From Janibacter sp. A1S7 (GTDB taxonomy: Bacteria; Actinomycetota; Actinomycetes; Actinomycetales; Dermatophilaceae), in the NCBI RefSeq assembly GCF_037198315.1, contig NZ_CP144913.1:2790001-2854000 (forward strand): DNA of 64,000 nucleotides, in the 5' to 3' direction. Made by a program: the position numbers and the translations under genes. Positions 7,984 through 16,600 of this stretch are shown in pieces. Under the pieces are notes generated by a model. The model was not told where the DNA came from, searched no databases, and saw only the letters and a program-made list of their open reading frames with translations. Numbering within the stretch: the first letter of the stretch is position 1; each line of letters begins with the position of its first letter.

Positions 7984-8056
7984 TGCGCCCGTAGGGATTC
8001 GAACCCCAAACCTTCTGATCCGTAGTCAGATGCTCTATCCGTTGAGCTACGGGCGC
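7984..8056 (-). tRNA. tRNA-Arg (anticodon ACG)
   Basis: 73 nt. Acceptor arms GCGCCCG/CGGGCGC pair, TAGCTCA starts the D arm, the anticodon loop is CTACGGA, and the T arm contains GGTTCGAATCC. The anticodon ACG (read ICG) serves CGU/CGC/CGA. CCA is not encoded. The gene stands alone. Confidence 0.97.
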
Positions 8057-8157
8057 CCGTTGCCGATCACCTCGGCAACACGGAAGGACAATACCGGCTT
8101 GGCTGCCGAGCGCGAAATCGGGTGCTCCCTCGACACCCGGCACGCCACACTCGGCAC

Positions 8158-9003
8158 ATGGCCCACTACCTCGAGATCAATCGCGCGAACTGGGACGAGC
8201 GGACCGCGATCCACGTCGACTCCCCCGACTACGACCTCGCACGCCTGTGCACCGACCCGGGAGCGATCAGTGACGTCGTGCGCTTCGACCGATCGCGACT
8301 CGGGAACATCACCGGAGTCCGCGCCCTGCACCTCCAGTGCCACATCGGCACCGACACTCTCTCCCTGCACCGGCTCGGGGCCGACGTCACCGGACTCGAC
8401 CTCTCCCCCGCGGCGATCGCTGCGGCACGCGCCCTGGCCGCAGAGACCGGCGCCCCGATCGACTACGTCGTCTCCGACGTCTACGGCGCACCCGAAGCAC
8501 TGACCGGGGCCACCCCCTTCGACCTCGTGTACACGGGCGTGGGAGCCCTGAACTGGCTGCCGGACATCGAGCGTTGGGCCGGGGCGGTCACGAGCCTGCT
8601 GCGCCCCGGCGGACGTCTGCACCTGAGAGAGGGGCACCCGGTGCTGTGGAGCATCGACGACAACCGGCAGGACGGCTTGCTGGTCGTGGACCACCCGTAC
8701 TTCCAGACCGAGGAGCCGACGGTCTGGGACGAGGCGACGACCTACGCGGCCCCAGCCGAAGGGAGCGACGCCCGGATCGGGGCAAGCGTCACCCACGAGT
8801 GGAACCACGGCATCGGCGAGATCGTGACCGCGCTGCTCGACCGCGGGATGCGGGTGGACGCACTCGAGGAACACGACTGCGTGCCCTGGCGTGCCCTCGG
8901 CGAACAGATGGAGCCGCACCCGGATCATCCCGGGGAGTTCCGCCTGGCCGACCGACCCGAACGTCTGGCCGCGAGCTACACACTGCGGGCGACGAAGGAG
9001 TAG
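8158..9003 (+). CDS. Class I SAM-dependent methyltransferase
   Basis: 281 residues from ATG 8158. Rossmann-type motifs: motif I is RALHLQCHIGTDTLSLHRLG (about residues 57-76), a variant in which the usual LDxGCGxG glycines are partly replaced; motif II is VTGLDLSPAAI; the motif IV region is FDLVYTGVGALNWL and LLRPGGRLHL is a post-I strand. The N-terminal MAHYLEINRANWDERTAIH is typical of a family of uncharacterised small-molecule methyltransferases. The substrate cannot be inferred. Flanked by tRNA-Arg and tRNA-Ser genes on the other strand; monocistronic. Confidence 0.88.
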   Translation: MAHYLEINRANWDERTAIHVDSPDYDLARLCTDPGAISDVVRFDRSRLGNITGVRALHLQCHIGTDTLSLHRLGADVTGLDLSPAAIAAARALAAETGAPIDYVVSDVYGAPEALTGATPFDLVYTGVGALNWLPDIERWAGAVTSLLRPGGRLHLREGHPVLWSIDDNRQDGLLVVDHPYFQTEEPTVWDEATTYAAPAEGSDARIGASVTHEWNHGIGEIVTALLDRGMRVDALEEHDCVPWRALGEQMEPHPDHPGEFRLADRPERLAASYTLRATKE

Positions 9004-9047
9004 TCCGCCCCGATCCTCCGCCGGCGGGGTGGGCACCGGAGAACGCG

Positions 9048-9078
9048 AAGGGCCCCGAGCCAATAGCTCGGGGCCCTT
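9048..9078 (-). terminator. Hairpin downstream of tRNA-Ser(GCT)
   Basis: 13-bp perfect stem (9048-9060 with 9066-9078), 5-base loop, 10 bp past the tRNA-Ser 3' end. It may also act on the converging methyltransferase transcript. Confidence 0.78.
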
Positions 9079-9087
9079 CCCTGTGCG

Positions 9088-9173
9088 CGGAGGCGGAGGG
9101 ATTTGAACCCTCGACGGGGGTAACCCGAACCGCATTAGCAGTGCGGCGCCATAGGCCTCTAGGCGACGCCTCC
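9088..9173 (-). tRNA. tRNA-Ser (anticodon GCT)
   Basis: 86 nt with the long variable arm of serine tRNAs. Acceptor GGAGGCG/CGCCTCC, discriminator G, anticodon loop CTGCTAA, T arm GGTTCAAATCC. Reads AGC/AGU. Confidence 0.97.
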
Positions 9174-9235
9174 AGACAACCCGCACAGACTATCCGCCAA
9201 GGCTCGCCACTCAAAGTCGGGCCCGGCCCTGCCGG

Positions 9236-10702
9236 TCAGCCGCAGATGTCCTGATCGGCTGTGCGGGTCTCGATCTGCGTGGGTGCCGGCGGGGCGTGCA
9301 CCCTCGCCTCCGGGAGCGGCGCATCGCCTTCCCTGTTCGGCACCTCCTCGGCGTTCGGGGCGCCCAGCCCCAAGGAGACCTGGACGGTTCTGACGGGCAG
9401 CTCCTCGTCGACCTTCAGCCGGGCACCGTCGTAGGCGGCGGCAACGGTCCTCGCAGCGGCCGCCTCCCCCACCGCGTGGGTGACGGTGACCCCTGCGGTC
9501 TGGCCGGTCGGAGGCGCATTGACCACCGAGGCGCGGAAGCCCTGCGCATCGAGCGACACCGCCTCCTGCGCGGCCAGCCCCGCGGAGCGGGTGTCGTTGC
9601 GCACCTTGACGCTGATCTCTGACGGCGCCACGGTCAGCTCGGGCTCCGTCTGCCCACCCTGCTTCTCCTGACCGGGAAGGACGGTGTCGTCGCGCACCGC
9701 CGCCCAGAGGGCGTCGGCCGCGGGCTGGTCCCACTGGACCCGGTTGGGGTCGGCCACGTAGGGCTCGGTGGGCACGGTGATGAACGTGAGCTCGTCCATG
9801 CCCAGGTCCTTGACGCTCCTGGCGATCGAGAGCATCTTCTTCAGGCCCAGGTCCTCGTCGGCGGTCATCGACTTCGTCGCCGCGTCGAGGAAGGAGTACA
9901 GCCGATCCGGGCGCAGCAGCAGCGAGGTGCGCGTGGCCTCCTGTGCCATCGAGGACATGAAGGCCTGCTGTCGCTCGATGCGCTCCAGGTCCGATCCGTT
10001 CCCGAGCGTCTTGCGCATCCGCACGTAGCCGAGCGCGTCGTGGCCGTCGAGACGCTGCTCGCCGGCGGGCAGGTCGATCTGGGCGTCCGGGTCGTGGACC
10101 GGCCGCGGCAGGCAGACGTCGACCCCGCCCAGACCGTCGACCATCGACTGGAACCCGCTGAAGTCGATGACGGCGACGTGGTCGACGAAGACGCCCGTCA
10201 GGCCCTCGAGGGTCTTGACGACGCAGGCGGGCCCGCCCTGGTTGAAGTTGGCGTTCCACTGGCGCATCTCGCCGCTGACGACCGTCGAGCTCGGGTCGGC
10301 GCAGTCGCTGGGCGCCATGGTCATCGAGTCGCGCGGGATCGAGATGACGTAGGCGGACTCCCGGTCTGCGGAGATGTGCACGAGCAGGTTGGTGTCCGAG
10401 TTGGCCCCGTCCTCGGTGTAGGTCCCGTACTCGTCCGTCCCGATCCCCTCTCGGGTGTCGGATCCGATGACGAGGATGTTGAGGTCGTGGTCGATGTCCT
10501 CGGGACGGTCCTCGCTGCCGGAGGCGATGTCGACGCGACCGATGTTGCCGTCGAGGTGCAGGGCCGTGGCCACAGCGAGGGTGGCGACGAGGGCGACGAC
10601 GAGGCCGGCCCCGACGAGGACCCGCCGGCGGTTGCGAGTGCGCCGTCGGAGGCGCTCTTCGCGCCTGACCGACCGGCTCGTCCCACGTCTGTCGTCTCGC
10701 AT
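9236..10702 (-). CDS. LytR-CpsA-Psr (LCP) family protein with LytR_C domain
   Basis: 488 residues. A basic cytoplasmic N-terminus (RRTRNRR) leads into one transmembrane helix (about residues 27-49). The LCP catalytic domain contains NILVIGSDTREG, SDTNLLVHISADRESAYVIS, IPRDSMT, GGVDVCLP and YVRMRKTLGNGSDLERIERQ, with the Arg/Asp residues that bind the polyprenyl pyrophosphate. A C-terminal LytR_C domain follows (TVAPSEISVKVRNDTRSAG onward). LCP enzymes ligate glycopolymers to peptidoglycan at the outer membrane face. It stands alone between tRNA-Ser and cspA and is followed by no obvious terminator. Confidence 0.93.
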   Translation of the reverse strand: MRDDRRGTSRSVRREERLRRRTRNRRRVLVGAGLVVALVATLAVATALHLDGNIGRVDIASGSEDRPEDIDHDLNILVIGSDTREGIGTDEYGTYTEDGANSDTNLLVHISADRESAYVISIPRDSMTMAPSDCADPSSTVVSGEMRQWNANFNQGGPACVVKTLEGLTGVFVDHVAVIDFSGFQSMVDGLGGVDVCLPRPVHDPDAQIDLPAGEQRLDGHDALGYVRMRKTLGNGSDLERIERQQAFMSSMAQEATRTSLLLRPDRLYSFLDAATKSMTADEDLGLKKMLSIARSVKDLGMDELTFITVPTEPYVADPNRVQWDQPAADALWAAVRDDTVLPGQEKQGGQTEPELTVAPSEISVKVRNDTRSAGLAAQEAVSLDAQGFRASVVNAPPTGQTAGVTVTHAVGEAAAARTVAAAYDGARLKVDEELPVRTVQVSLGLGAPNAEEVPNREGDAPLPEARVHAPPAPTQIETRTADQDICG

Positions 10703-10739
10703 CGAAGGGACACAATAGCCCCTCGGCCCGCACCGGACG

Positions 10740-10775
10740 GACGAAGGCCCCCACCACGTGGTGGGGGCCTTCGTC
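10740..10775 (-). terminator. Hairpin downstream of cspA
   Basis: 36-bp perfect palindrome centred on CCACGTGG, a CGAAGGCCCCC stem core, between cspA (stop at 10812) and the LCP gene. Confidence 0.82.
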
Positions 10776-10811
10776 GAAGCGGTGGAATCACCGCATCAGG
10801 TGAACGTCGTC

Positions 10812-11015
10812 TCAGACGGGACGAACGCCCTCGGCCTGCGGACCCTTGGGGCCCTGGGTGATCTCGAACTCGACACGCTGCGCCTCGTCCAGGGTGCGGT
10901 AACCCGTGGTGTCGATGGCGGAGTAGTGAACGAACACGTCGGGGCCCCCGCCGTCCTGGGCGATGAAACCAAAGCCCTTCTCAGCGTTGAACCACTTAAC
11001 TGTGCCCTGTGCCAT
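10812..11015 (-). CDS. cspA: Cold-shock protein (CspA family)
   Basis: 67 residues from ATG 11013-11015 with GAAAGAAGA-like purines upstream; longer in-frame starts upstream are ignored because the family begins [21 protein letters not shown]1 KGFGFIAQ and RNP2 DVFVHYSAI are intact. An OB-fold single-strand nucleic acid chaperone. The 201-bp upstream region (11016-11216) probably contains its long 5' leader, typical of csp genes, but I see no decisive promoter. Confidence 0.96.
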   Translation of the reverse strand: MAQGTVKWFNAEKGFGFIAQDGGGPDVFVHYSAIDTTGYRTLDEAQRVEFEITQGPKGPQAEGVRPV

Positions 11016-11216
11016 GGGGTGAATCTTCTTTCCTGTTGAACAATCCGGTTCCGCCGGTTGCGGTCCCTTGCGAGCTGCAACGCTCCCCTCAGCAGAGGAA
11101 CACGCCTCCGGTAACACTCGGGACCCGACCGTGGCCGGGCCCATTCGCATCGTGCGAGAAGTTCTGTCATGCAACTACGGATGCGACGCTACCAGCAATA
11201 CCGCTCCCATGACGCA

Positions 11217-11651
11217 TCAGCGCACGAGAGCGTCGATGGCCTCCACGTAGCCCCTGACTCCGCGGCCGACGACCACGCTCGCTGCGACGGCACTGATGTA
11301 GGAGTAGCGGCGGAAATCCTCACGTGCATGGACATCCGAGATGTGCACCTCGACCACGGGTGCGGCGACCGCCGCGAGCGCGTCGCGGATGGCCACGGAG
11401 GTGTGCGTCCAGCCCCCCGCGTTGACCACAAGACCGGCAGCGGAGTGGCGCACCTCGTGGATCGCGTCGATGAAGACGCCCTCGTGGTTGGTCTGCCGGA
11501 AGTCCAGGTGCAGGCCGAGCTCGTCGGTTCGCGCCCGACACATCGCCTCGACGTCGGCGAGCGTCTCGGGACCGTAGATCTCCGGCTGACGCTCGCCCAG
11601 CAGGTTGAGGTTCGGGCCGTTGAGGACGACGACGGTGGGTCGGGGGATCAC
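11217..11651 (-). CDS. aroQ: 3-dehydroquinate dehydratase, type II
   Basis: 144 residues from the GTG at 11649-11651. The longer frame would start inside the tRNA-Ser gene, so the GTG start is preferred; type II enzymes are about 145 residues. Signatures: VLNGPNLNLLGERQPEIYG with the catalytic Arg/Tyr loop, NHEG, NAGGWTHTSVAIRDAL, and EVHISDVHAREDFR with the conserved His. Canonical type II enzymes read HLSNxH; here it is HISDVH. It converts 3-dehydroquinate to 3-dehydroshikimate in the shikimate pathway. No other aro gene is nearby. Confidence 0.93.
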   Translation of the reverse strand: MIPRPTVVVLNGPNLNLLGERQPEIYGPETLADVEAMCRARTDELGLHLDFRQTNHEGVFIDAIHEVRHSAAGLVVNAGGWTHTSVAIRDALAAVAAPVVEVHISDVHAREDFRRYSYISAVAASVVVGRGVRGYVEAIDALVR

Positions 11652-11689
11652 CTGCGCAGCGTAGCGAGGGCACGGCGGGGTGGAGCGAG

Positions 11690-11776
11690 CGGAGGGCGTG
11701 GGATTCGAACCCACGAGACGGTTGCCCGCCTAGCGGTTTTCAAGACCGCCGCACTAGGCCACTATGCGAGCCCTCC
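11690..11776 (-). tRNA. tRNA-Ser (anticodon TGA)
   Basis: 87 nt. Acceptor GGAGGGC/GCCCTCC, long variable arm, anticodon within CTTGAAA, T arm GGTTCGAATCC. Reads UCA (and other UCN). It lies 38 bp upstream of the aroQ GTG on the same strand. Confidence 0.97.
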
Positions 11777-11856
11777 CGGCCGTCGCGAGGTGACGGCACG
11801 GTCAACGGTATGTCATGGCACACGCCGTCGCTGCGGCGCTCCCGTCGATCCGGACA

Positions 11857-11902
11857 CACGAAGGGGGCACCCACCGGCACCTGGTGAGCGCACCCCTTCG
11901 TG
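11857..11902 (-). terminator. Hairpin downstream of cysE
   Basis: The outer stem CACGAAGGGG pairs with CCCCTTCGTG (11857-11866 with 11893-11902). The inner part is imperfect. It lies 13 bp after the cysE stop. Confidence 0.65.
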
Positions 11903-11914
11903 CGGGTCGGGACC

Positions 11915-12514
11915 TCAGATGAAGAGGGCCGGGTCGGCGTAGAGCCGCTCCTCGGGGGTCATGGCAGGCATGTCGCCGAGCTGCGGGAAGCGGTACTGCG
12001 CCGGGATGCCCGTTGCGACCGCACCGGTCGGCACGTCCTTGACGACGACCGAGTTGGCGCCGACCTTGACCCGGTTGCCGACATGGACGTCACCCAGGAT
12101 CTTCGCCCCGGCACCGACCATCACCTCGTCGCCGAGCGTCGGGTGCCGCTTGACCCTCCGACCGGAGGTGCCGCCGAGCGTGACGCCGTGGAAGAGCATC
12201 ACGTCGTCGCCGATGACCGAGGTCTCGCCGATGACGACACCCATGCCGTGGTCGATGAAGAAGCGGCGGCCGATGCACGCGCCGGGGTGGATCTCGATCC
12301 CGGTGACGGACCGCGACACGTAGGCGAGCAGCCTCGCGGGCCAACGCAGGTGGCGCCGCTGCCACCACCGGTGTGCGATGCGGTGCAGCCAGATCGCGTG
12401 CAGACCGGCAGAAGTCAGCAGCACGACCCACCGCGAGGTCGCAGCGGGGTCGTGCTCCAGGGCCGCGGTCAGGTCCTCACGGATCGTCTCGCGGATCAGT
12501 AGGTGCGAAGTCAC
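11915..12514 (-). CDS. cysE: Serine O-acetyltransferase
   Basis: 199 residues from the GTG at 12512-12514. An N-terminal helical region ([14 protein letters not shown]) precedes a left-handed beta-helix with hexapeptide repeats ([43 protein letters not shown], then [14 protein letters not shown]). His and Asp of the catalytic region (DHGMG, HGVTLGG) are present. It makes O-acetylserine from serine and acetyl-CoA. It follows cysK with a single-base gap, so it forms a cysK-cysE operon that commits serine to cysteine. Length is that of the short (EpsC-like) cysE group. Confidence 0.95.
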   Translation of the reverse strand: MTSHLLIRETIREDLTAALEHDPAATSRWVVLLTSAGLHAIWLHRIAHRWWQRRHLRWPARLLAYVSRSVTGIEIHPGACIGRRFFIDHGMGVVIGETSVIGDDVMLFHGVTLGGTSGRRVKRHPTLGDEVMVGAGAKILGDVHVGNRVKVGANSVVVKDVPTGAVATGIPAQYRFPQLGDMPAMTPEERLYADPALFI

Positions 12515-12515
12515 G

Positions 12516-13442
12516 TCAGTCGGTCAGACCTTCGAAGAGCGGGGTGGACAGGTAGCGCTCACCGTACGAGGGAATGATGACGACGACGGTCTTGCCGGCG
12601 TTCTCCGGGCGACGCGCGACCTGGTCGGCGGCGGCCAGGGCCGCCCCGGACGAGATGCCGACGAGCAGACCCTCGTCGGTGGCAGCCCTGCGGGCCCAGT
12701 CGAAGGAAGTCGGGGCATCGATGTCGATGACCTCGTCGTAGAGGTCGGTGTCCAGGACCTCCGGGACGAAGTTCGCCCCCAGACCCTGGATCTTGTGCGG
12801 GCCGGGCTCACCGCCGTTGAGGACCGGTGACTCCGCGGGCTCGACCGCGACGAGCCGGACATCGGGGTTCTGGGAGCGCAGGTAGCGACCGGCGCCGGTG
12901 ATGGTGCCGCCGGTGCCGATGCCGGAGACGAGGATGTCGACCTTGCCGTCGGTGTCCTCCCAGATCTCCGGCCCCGTGGTCTTCTCGTGGATCGCGGGGT
13001 TGGCCTCGTTGGCGAACTGCTTCGCCTGCACGGCTCCGCGCTCGGCCGCGATCTCCGCAGCCTTGTCCACCGCCCCCTTCATACCCTTCGGGCCCTCGGT
13101 CAGGATGAGTTCGGCACCGTAGGCGCGCAGCAACGCCCGCCGCTCCTTGGACGCCGTCTCCGGCATGGCCAGGACCACCGTGTAGCCACGGGCCGCGCCG
13201 ACCATCGCCAACGCGATGCCGGTGTTGCCCGACGTCGCCTCGACGATCGTGCCGCCCGGCTTCAGGTCACCGGAGGCCTCGGCCGCGTCGATGATCGCCG
13301 CCCCGATGCGGTCCTTGACCGAGCTGGCCGGACTGTAGAACTCCAGCTTCGCTGCGACGGTGGCCTCGGACTCGATGATGCGGTTGATCCGCACCAAGGG
13401 GGTCCGGCCGACGAGCTTCGTGGCGTCTTCGTAGATGGGCAA
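12516..13442 (-). CDS. cysK: Cysteine synthase A (O-acetylserine sulfhydrylase)
   Basis: 308 residues from a TTG at 13440-13442, chosen because GAAGGA lies 6 bases upstream and the family begins MPIYxDxTxLVGxTPLVR; an ATG 18 bp upstream is weaker. The PLP lysine is Lys43 in [11 protein letters not shown] (usually NPASSVKDR). Other marks: the substrate loop [14 protein letters not shown], the phosphate loop [10 protein letters not shown], and the C-terminal [13 protein letters not shown]. It forms cysteine from O-acetylserine and sulfide. Cotranscribed with cysE. The upstream stretch 13510-13550 is locally AT-rich and likely contains the promoter. Confidence 0.95.
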   Translation of the reverse strand: MPIYEDATKLVGRTPLVRINRIIESEATVAAKLEFYSPASSVKDRIGAAIIDAAEASGDLKPGGTIVEATSGNTGIALAMVGAARGYTVVLAMPETASKERRALLRAYGAELILTEGPKGMKGAVDKAAEIAAERGAVQAKQFANEANPAIHEKTTGPEIWEDTDGKVDILVSGIGTGGTITGAGRYLRSQNPDVRLVAVEPAESPVLNGGEPGPHKIQGLGANFVPEVLDTDLYDEVIDIDAPTSFDWARRAATDEGLLVGISSGAALAAADQVARRPENAGKTVVVIIPSYGERYLSTPLFEGLTD

Positions 13443-13678
13443 CGCGGGTCCTTCCATCGGGGGTCGAGAAGATGCCGCTCCTGCACGGCCATCTCGCCCA
13501 GGAACGAACGAGACGTTATGTGTATTCCAACATTCCGTTATTCGCGCCCGCAAGAGCGTCTCGCCCCACGGGGACGAACCCTCCCTTCGCCTCGGGCGTG
13601 GGCGAGATCCGCACGAGGTGACGAGGGACGCACCACTGTCGATCACCACTGCGGCACATGCTCACTAGACTGCCCTGC

Positions 13679-16600
13679 ATGTCTGCCCTCCAGATCGTCG
13701 CGATCATCCTCGGGGTCGGGATCACCATCGTCGGATGGGGCCTGCTCGCTCGAGCCGTCAAGCACTTCGTCACCCTCTTCAAGCTCGGCCAATCGACCCC
13801 GAGCGGCGAGCGGACAGCGGACCCGGGGGCACGCACGGCCACGCTGCTGCGAGAGTTCCTCGGCCACACCAGGATGTCCCGCCTGCCGGTCGTCGCCGTC
13901 GCCCACTGGGTGACGATGATCTCGTTCGGGGTCCTCTTCCTGACTCTGGTCCAGGCGACGGGGCAGTTGTTCGACCCGCACTTCGTCATCCCGTTCATCA
14001 GCACGTTCTTCCTCTACGAGTGGATCACCGAGCTGTTCGCGATGACCGGCATCATCACGATCCTCATGCTGATGGCCATCCGTCAGAAGCAGCACCCACG
14101 CTCCGCTGCCGGCGAGGACGGCCGTCGCTCCCGCTTCTTCGGCTCCACCTTCTGGCAGGCCTACTACGTCGAGCTGACGATCCTCGGCGTCGGCATCTGC
14201 ATCGCCCTGCTGCGCGGCATGGAGTACGCGCTGATGAGCAACACCGGCGACACCGAGCACGCGTCGCTGCTCCACTTCCCGCTGACCGCGTGGCTCGGCT
14301 CGCTCTTCACCGGCATGTCCGTGGAGGCGCTCGAGACCGGGATCGTCGTCGTCGCGCTGATCAAGCTGATCATCTCCTACGCGTGGATGATCACCATCTC
14401 GCTCACCCCGACGATGGGTGTCGCCTGGCACCGTTTCCTCGCGTTCTTCAACATCTACTTCAAGCGCCACGCCGACGGGCGCACCTCGCTGGGTGAGCTG
14501 CAGCCGATGATGGTGGACGGCAAGCCGTTCACCATGGAGTCGATGGAGGAGATGGACGAGGACTCCACCTTCGGCGTCGGTCAGGTCGAGGACTTCACCT
14601 GGAAGGGCCTGCTCGACTTCAGCACCTGCACCGAGTGCGGCCGCTGCCAGGACCAGTGCCCGGCGTGGAACACGGAAAAGCCCCTGTCACCGAAGATGAT
14701 GATGATGGCGCTGCGCGACCACGCGCACGCCAAGGCGCCCTACCTGGCTGCCGCCGAGGGCGTCTCCGGTGCACTGCCGTCCGCCGGCGGTGCCCGGTCG
14801 CAGACCAAGACCGGTGCTGTCGCGCTGGCGGACGCGCCGACCGAGGCCGACGGCTCCGTCGCGACCGCCGAGCCGGACGCGATCAACTGGGGCGAGATGG
14901 CCCTCATCGGACAGACCGGGTACGACCCGGAGCACCCGCTGACTGCGTACAACCCGCACGGTCCGGACGTGGTCATCGACGAGGACGCACTGTGGTCATG
15001 CACCACCTGTGGCGCCTGCGTCGAGCAGTGCCCGGTGGACATCGAGCACGTCGACCACTTCGTCGACATGCGCCGATACCAGACGCTCATCGCGTCGGCC
15101 TTCCCGAGCGAGCTGGGTGGCCTGTTCAAGAAGCTCGAGTCGAAGGGCAACCCGTGGGGCATGGGCGCCAAGGCGCGCATGGACTGGGCGAAGGACCTCC
15201 CCTTCTCCGTCAAGGTCTTCGGGGAGGACGTGGAGTCCGCGGACGAGGTCGACTACCTCTTCTGGGTCGGCTGCGCCGGCGCCTACGAGGACCGCGCGAA
15301 GAAGACGACCCGTGCGGTGGCCGAGCTCTTCGACCACGCCGGCGTGGACTTCGCGGTCCTCGGCAACGGCGAGACGTGCACCGGTGACTCCGCCCGCCGC
15401 GCGGGCAACGAGGTGCTGTTCCAGATGCTCGCGGAGCAGAACGTCGAGACCCTCAACGACGTCGGCGCGACGAAGATCGTCGTCACCTGCGCCCACTGCT
15501 TCAACACGATCAAGAACGAGTACCCGCAGCTGGGCGGCAAGTACGAGGTGGTGCACCACACGCAGCTGCTCAACCGCCTGGTCCGCGAGAAGAAGATCGC
15601 GCCGGTCAACCGTCCCGATGGCCCCCGCAAGTCCTCCCTCAAGGACGTGGCGTCGACCGGTCCATCGGTCACGTACCACGACCCCTGCTACCTGGGACGT
15701 CACAACAACGTCTACGCCCCGCCGCGCGAGCTCATCAGCGCCCTGCCGGGCGTCGAGCTGAAGGAGATGGAGCGCACCAAGGAGAAGTCCTTCTGCTGTG
15801 GCGCCGGTGGCGCCCGCATGTGGATGGAGGAGAAGCTCGGCTCGCGGATCAACCTCAACCGTACCGAGGAGGCCATCGCGACCGGCGCCGACCGGATCGC
15901 CGTGGGTTGCCCCTTCTGCCGCGTGATGCTCTCCGACGGGCTGACCGCCAAGCAGTCCGAGGGCGCATCGGATGACATCGAGGTCGTCGACGTCGCCCAG
16001 ATGCTGCTCGCCTCCATCAAGAAGACCGAGGCCGGGAGCGACGGCCAGACCGAGTCCGAGGAGCAGTCCGAGGCCGAGCCCAAGACCGCCGTCCCCGCCC
16101 CGACCGAGGGCACGGAGGCGAAGGGGGCGACCCCCGCCCCGCCGAGTGGGACCGAGACCGCCAAGACCGCCGCCGCGGTCGAGGAGGCAGGCGAGGACCC
16201 GAAGTCCGTCGAGGGCCAGGAGACCGTCGCCGACAAGAACTCGGCTCCCTCCTGGGAGACCGACGCGTCGACTCCGGCTGAGTCCACGGCCCCGACCAAC
16301 GACTCAGCCGCCGCCAAGAACGCCGCCCCCTCCTGGGAGACCGACGCTTCTGCTCCGGCGGCTCCGTCCGCCGAGACCCCGACGACGTCCGAAGACTCTG
16401 TCGCGGCCAAGAACGCCGCCCCCTCCTGGGAGACGGGTGGCACCGCTGCCGCAGGTACCGGTGCTGCCGGCGCTACGTCCTCCGAGGACGAGGCACCGGC
16501 CGAGGAGACCCAGGCCCCGCCGTCCGAGGCCACCGAGGCACCGGCGGCCGAGGAGACCGAGGAGGCGCCGTCCGTGGCCGCTCAGGCCGAGGAGACCGAG